64,000 nucleotides of DNA. Origin: Nocardia sp. CY41 (GTDB taxonomy: Bacteria; Actinomycetota; Actinomycetes; Mycobacteriales; Mycobacteriaceae). The DNA lies in contig NZ_VUOS01000014.1 of NCBI RefSeq assembly GCF_009829325.1, forward strand, positions 62,001 to 126,000, read 5' to 3'. The notes beneath the pieces are model-generated. The model had not been told where the DNA came from. It saw only the letters and a program-made list of their open reading frames with translations, and did no database searches. Of this stretch, positions 61,468-64,000 are shown one piece after another (the first letter of the stretch is position 1; every line of letters starts with the position of its first letter). A program made the position numbers and the translations under genes.

Positions 61468-62838
61468 TCACCGGTGCTCGCGCCACTCGGCTATCGCCAG
61501 TCCGATCCGGGTAGCCGGGGGCTCGTGGTAGAGCCACTCGCGGGCGAGGCGATGCCAATTGTTGGTCACCCGCAATCGGCCGAGCACGGCGAAGGTGAAC
61601 AGGTCCGCGCGGCGGGAGAAGACGTGCTCCGGGGGCAGCGATTGATGCCGCATACCGCGGAATTCGGCGGCTCGCGGATCGACCGCGAGGATCATGGCGC
61701 CGGTGGCGACGTCGGGAGTGATGGTGATCTGCTCGTCCAGCAGATGCCAGCCCGCCGCGGCCCACACGTAGTCGAGGCATTCCTGTGTGCTGACGCCCGC
61801 TTCCGGGTCGATGATGCCGCGTCCCACCCACGCCTCGTACAGGTCCTCGGCGCGGTGTTCCCCGGCCGCCCGCAGGCACGCGCGCTCGAAATCGACATGC
61901 GCGGGATCCATGCGGTCGTAGAGCCCGAAATCGACGAATGCCAGTCGGCCGTCGTCCGCGAGCAGGATGTTGCCGGGGTGCGGATCACCGCAGAACTCGT
62001 AGTCGCAGAACAGCGAACTGATGTAGAAGCGGTAGATCAACTCCCCGAGCCGATCGCGCTCGACTTCGGGCAGCGCCTGCATCTGCGGAAAAGTCCTGCC
62101 CTCGACGAACTCCGTGACCAGAACGTGTCTCGTGCAGTGCTCTCGGATGCTGTCGGGCACCATGATGAACGGATGGCCGCGGTAGCGCGAAGCCACCCGG
62201 TGCTGGGTCCTGGCTTCGCGCGGATAGTCGAGTTCGTTTCCGATGTTGCGGGCGATCTCCTCGAGCACGGCGCTGTCGGCCGCGCTCGGGAGGATGGATT
62301 TCCAGAGCTTGCTGAGCACTTCCAGATTGCGCATGTCCGCGTGGATGGCCTCGTCCACGCCCGGGTATTGGACCTTGACGGCCACCGCGCGCCCGTCGTG
62401 CAGCCGTGCCCGGTACACCTGCCCGATCGACGCCGCCGCGATCGGTGTCTCGTCGAAATCGGCGAAGATTCGCGCCGGTGGCCCGAGATCGTCCTCGATG
62501 ACCTTCAGCATCGCCGCGAACGGCACAGTCGGGGCCCGGTCGCACAATTCGGCGAGCTTGGTCCGGAACAGTTCGCGATGCGTCGGCGGGATCAGGTCGA
62601 CGTCCAGCACCGACAACATCTGGCCCAGCTTCATCGCCGCGCCCTTCATACTGCCGAGCACCGTGACGAGCTGCTGCGCCGTCGTCAGGGTGGACCGTTC
62701 GGCGAGTACCCGGCGGGCTTCCTCGGTTCTGCCGACCATCGACAACCGATTTCCGACACCACGGACGGCTTGTCCCGCAGCCAGCCGGCCCAGCCGGCCA
62801 CCCCGGGCCAAACGCCCTTTGGGCACTCGATCTGTCAC
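61468..62838 (-). CDS. ABC1/UbiB-family atypical kinase
   Basis: The product is 456 residues from GTG 62838, with GGAGG eight bases upstream. Motifs of the ABC1/ADCK family: KGAAMKLGQMLS (KxGQ), AAASIGQVYRA (Ala-rich loop), VAVKVQYPG (Lys), GDPHPGNILL and LAFVDFGLYDR (metal Asp). The family assists quinone or lipid metabolism; in actinobacteria the role is unclear. No membrane segment is obvious at the C-terminus. It is convergent with the LAL gene (30 bp gap). Confidence 0.88.
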   Translation of the reverse strand: MTDRVPKGRLARGGRLGRLAAGQAVRGVGNRLSMVGRTEEARRVLAERSTLTTAQQLVTVLGSMKGAAMKLGQMLSVLDVDLIPPTHRELFRTKLAELCDRAPTVPFAAMLKVIEDDLGPPARIFADFDETPIAAASIGQVYRARLHDGRAVAVKVQYPGVDEAIHADMRNLEVLSKLWKSILPSAADSAVLEEIARNIGNELDYPREARTQHRVASRYRGHPFIMVPDSIREHCTRHVLVTEFVEGRTFPQMQALPEVERDRLGELIYRFYISSLFCDYEFCGDPHPGNILLADDGRLAFVDFGLYDRMDPAHVDFERACLRAAGEHRAEDLYEAWVGRGIIDPEAGVSTQECLDYVWAAAGWHLLDEQITITPDVATGAMILAVDPRAAEFRGMRHQSLPPEHVFSRRADLFTFAVLGRLRVTNNWHRLAREWLYHEPPATRIGLAIAEWREHR

Positions 62839-62932
62839 CGCATGCACCTCCATGAGCATCCGCGGCGTATGTCACACGAGCGGAGATTGTTCGCACTCCG
62901 GCGTCAGTTGTCGAGTGCACAGCGGCCGGGCA

Positions 62933-64000
62933 CTAGCGCGCGGCCGTTCGCCGGGTCTCGGCTCGCGGCCGTTCGGCGCCGCCGTTGGTCCAGATGATCA
63001 GTGCCGAGTGCAGGTACCAGAGTCCTCGTGCGTCGGAGGGATCGAGGCCGGTGAGTTCTGCGATTCGTCGTAGCCGGTAATCGACCGTGTTCGGATGGAC
63101 ATTCAGCCGCCGAGCTGTGCGCTGGCGATTCAATTCGTTGCCGATGTGTATCCGCAGCGTCTCCACCAAGTCCGGATAATCCATCAGCGGCGCGAGCTGG
63201 GTGCCGAGTACGTCGCGTCCGATGCCGGGCCGGGTCAGCTGATATTGGAGCGCCAACTCGGTGAACCTGTGCACGCCGGGTCCGCGTCCGAGTTGCTCCA
63301 CGGTGTCGAGCAACTCGTGGGCTTGCACAGCGGCGGCGGCGACCTGGTGCGGTTCGGCGGGGACGACGGTGGCGGTGATCGGCACGCGCGCTGCATGCGA
63401 GAGTTCGGCGACCACGGCGTCCAGATCGGGGGCGCCGGACCGGGTGGCGGGAATGAGGATCGTTCCTCCGTCCACCGACAGCAGCGACAGGGCTTGGCCG
63501 TCGAACAGATCGGCGAGGCTGGACTGCAGGCGGCGAAGTTTGCGCCGCGCGACGACTTGGCCGTCGAGCTGGGGAAGACTTTCGTCGGGATGCGCCGGAA
63601 CCGCCACGGCGAGCACCATGTAGGTGTCCGCGATCGGTATGCCGCATTCACGCGCCATCGCGGAGGTCGCATGGCCGCCCAGCAGCGCGGAGGTCAGGGT
63701 GAGTACCGCGGTTCGATCCTCGGCCGCACCGGCTTTGCATTCCCGCGCATAGGCTTTGCCGATCGTCGCGGTGACCAGACTCAGCAATTCGAGCGTGGTG
63801 GCAGTGCCGGAGACTATGTCTACGCGATCCGCGGCGTCCTTCTCGGCGAACAACATCTCCAGCCCGAACTTGAATCCCACATGAACCGCATGAAGGATCG
63901 CGTCGATGGAGATGCCTTGCCGAGCCCACCCCGCTGCCGCGTTCAGCAGCCCCTCGGTGCGGTCGGCCGAGGCCGGCTCGCCCACCCGCTGACTCGCCCA
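62933..64000 (-). CDS. PucR/CdaR-family regulator (partial, 5' end beyond window)
   Basis: The readable part is 355 residues. The C-terminal PucR HTH is NELNRQRTARRLNVHPNTVD with LRRIAELTGLD. The middle is a GGDEF-like degenerate domain, and the N-terminal part is helical. The frame stays open to base 64000, and family members are about 400 residues, so the start lies outside; GTG 63985 is an internal possibility. It controls unknown genes, often purine, amino-acid or aromatic catabolism in this family. Confidence 0.8.
   Translation of the reverse strand, partial: WASQRVGEPASADRTEGLLNAAAGWARQGISIDAILHAVHVGFKFGLEMLFAEKDAADRVDIVSGTATTLELLSLVTATIGKAYARECKAGAAEDRTAVLTLTSALLGGHATSAMARECGIPIADTYMVLAVAVPAHPDESLPQLDGQVVARRKLRRLQSSLADLFDGQALSLLSVDGGTILIPATRSGAPDLDAVVAELSHAARVPITATVVPAEPHQVAAAAVQAHELLDTVEQLGRGPGVHRFTELALQYQLTRPGIGRDVLGTQLAPLMDYPDLVETLRIHIGNELNRQRTARRLNVHPNTVDYRLRRIAELTGLDPSDARGLWYLHSALIIWTNGGAERPRAETRRTAAR

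Overview
The window is high-GC actinobacterial DNA, most likely Nocardia or a close mycolate-producing relative. The evidence is a single type I fatty acid synthase with a separate AcpS, a CmrA-type mycolate reductase, an LdtB-type L,D-transpeptidase, a DesA3-like desaturase with its reductase, and a gene order from about 32 to 55 kb that follows M. tuberculosis Rv2509-Rv2524c (cmrA, HerA-like ATPase, orn, ldtB, DUF3618, bcp, acpS, fas). Three tRNA genes (His, Lys, Leu) lie in this conserved block.

Region 1 (1-18.3 kb, minus strand) is the unusual part. One reading frame stays open from 15189 to the left edge, at least 5063 codons, and is cut by the window. It starts with a WXG100/CpnT-like segment. 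It then carries a Gly/His/Asp-rich linker, a SecA-like ATPase, a papain-like deamidase-type domain, a possible ADP-ribosyltransferase-like segment and a CdiA-like tRNase domain. After these come six tandem XRE-type helix-turn-helix units with a period near 81 residues, a degenerate sigma-70-like module, and two tandem repeats of about 620 residues. A motif close to IGSRPP recurs at seven domain boundaries. Just upstream, in the same apparent operon, are a WXG100-type protein ending in a degenerate zincin-like domain (REFGR where HEFGH is expected) and a 501-residue protein of unknown function. I read this as a type VII (ESX) secreted, multi-warhead effector locus; no secretion core genes are in view.

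Region 2 (18.7-30 kb): a lone ectB-type aminotransferase; a DUF4389 membrane protein; an lpqS-cysK2-MFS block matching Rv0847-Rv0849, with the MFS gene broken by three single-base losses; a DUF4254 protein; a fatty-acid desaturase/ferredoxin-reductase operon facing a TetR regulator; and a UMF1-type transporter.

Region 3 (30-45 kb): a PadR regulator with a FadH-like reductase that has lost an internal segment, then the Rv2509-Rv2521-like block. It includes a secreted lytic transglycosylase with a long leader and a CRP-like site, a MarR/pirin divergent pair, small secreted proteins and Bcp.

Region 4 (45-55 kb): acpS and the 3114-residue FAS-I, with three related inverted repeats upstream that fit a FasR-type operator. 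Region 5 (55.5-64 kb): tRNA-Leu, a Dps-family protein behind a Fur-like palindrome, a frameshifted phosphotransferase, a large LuxR-type (LAL) regulator, an ABC1/UbiB-type kinase, and a PucR-type regulator cut by the right edge.

Three genes carry frameshifts and one an internal deletion. These may be real decay or local sequence errors; the two giant frames are intact.
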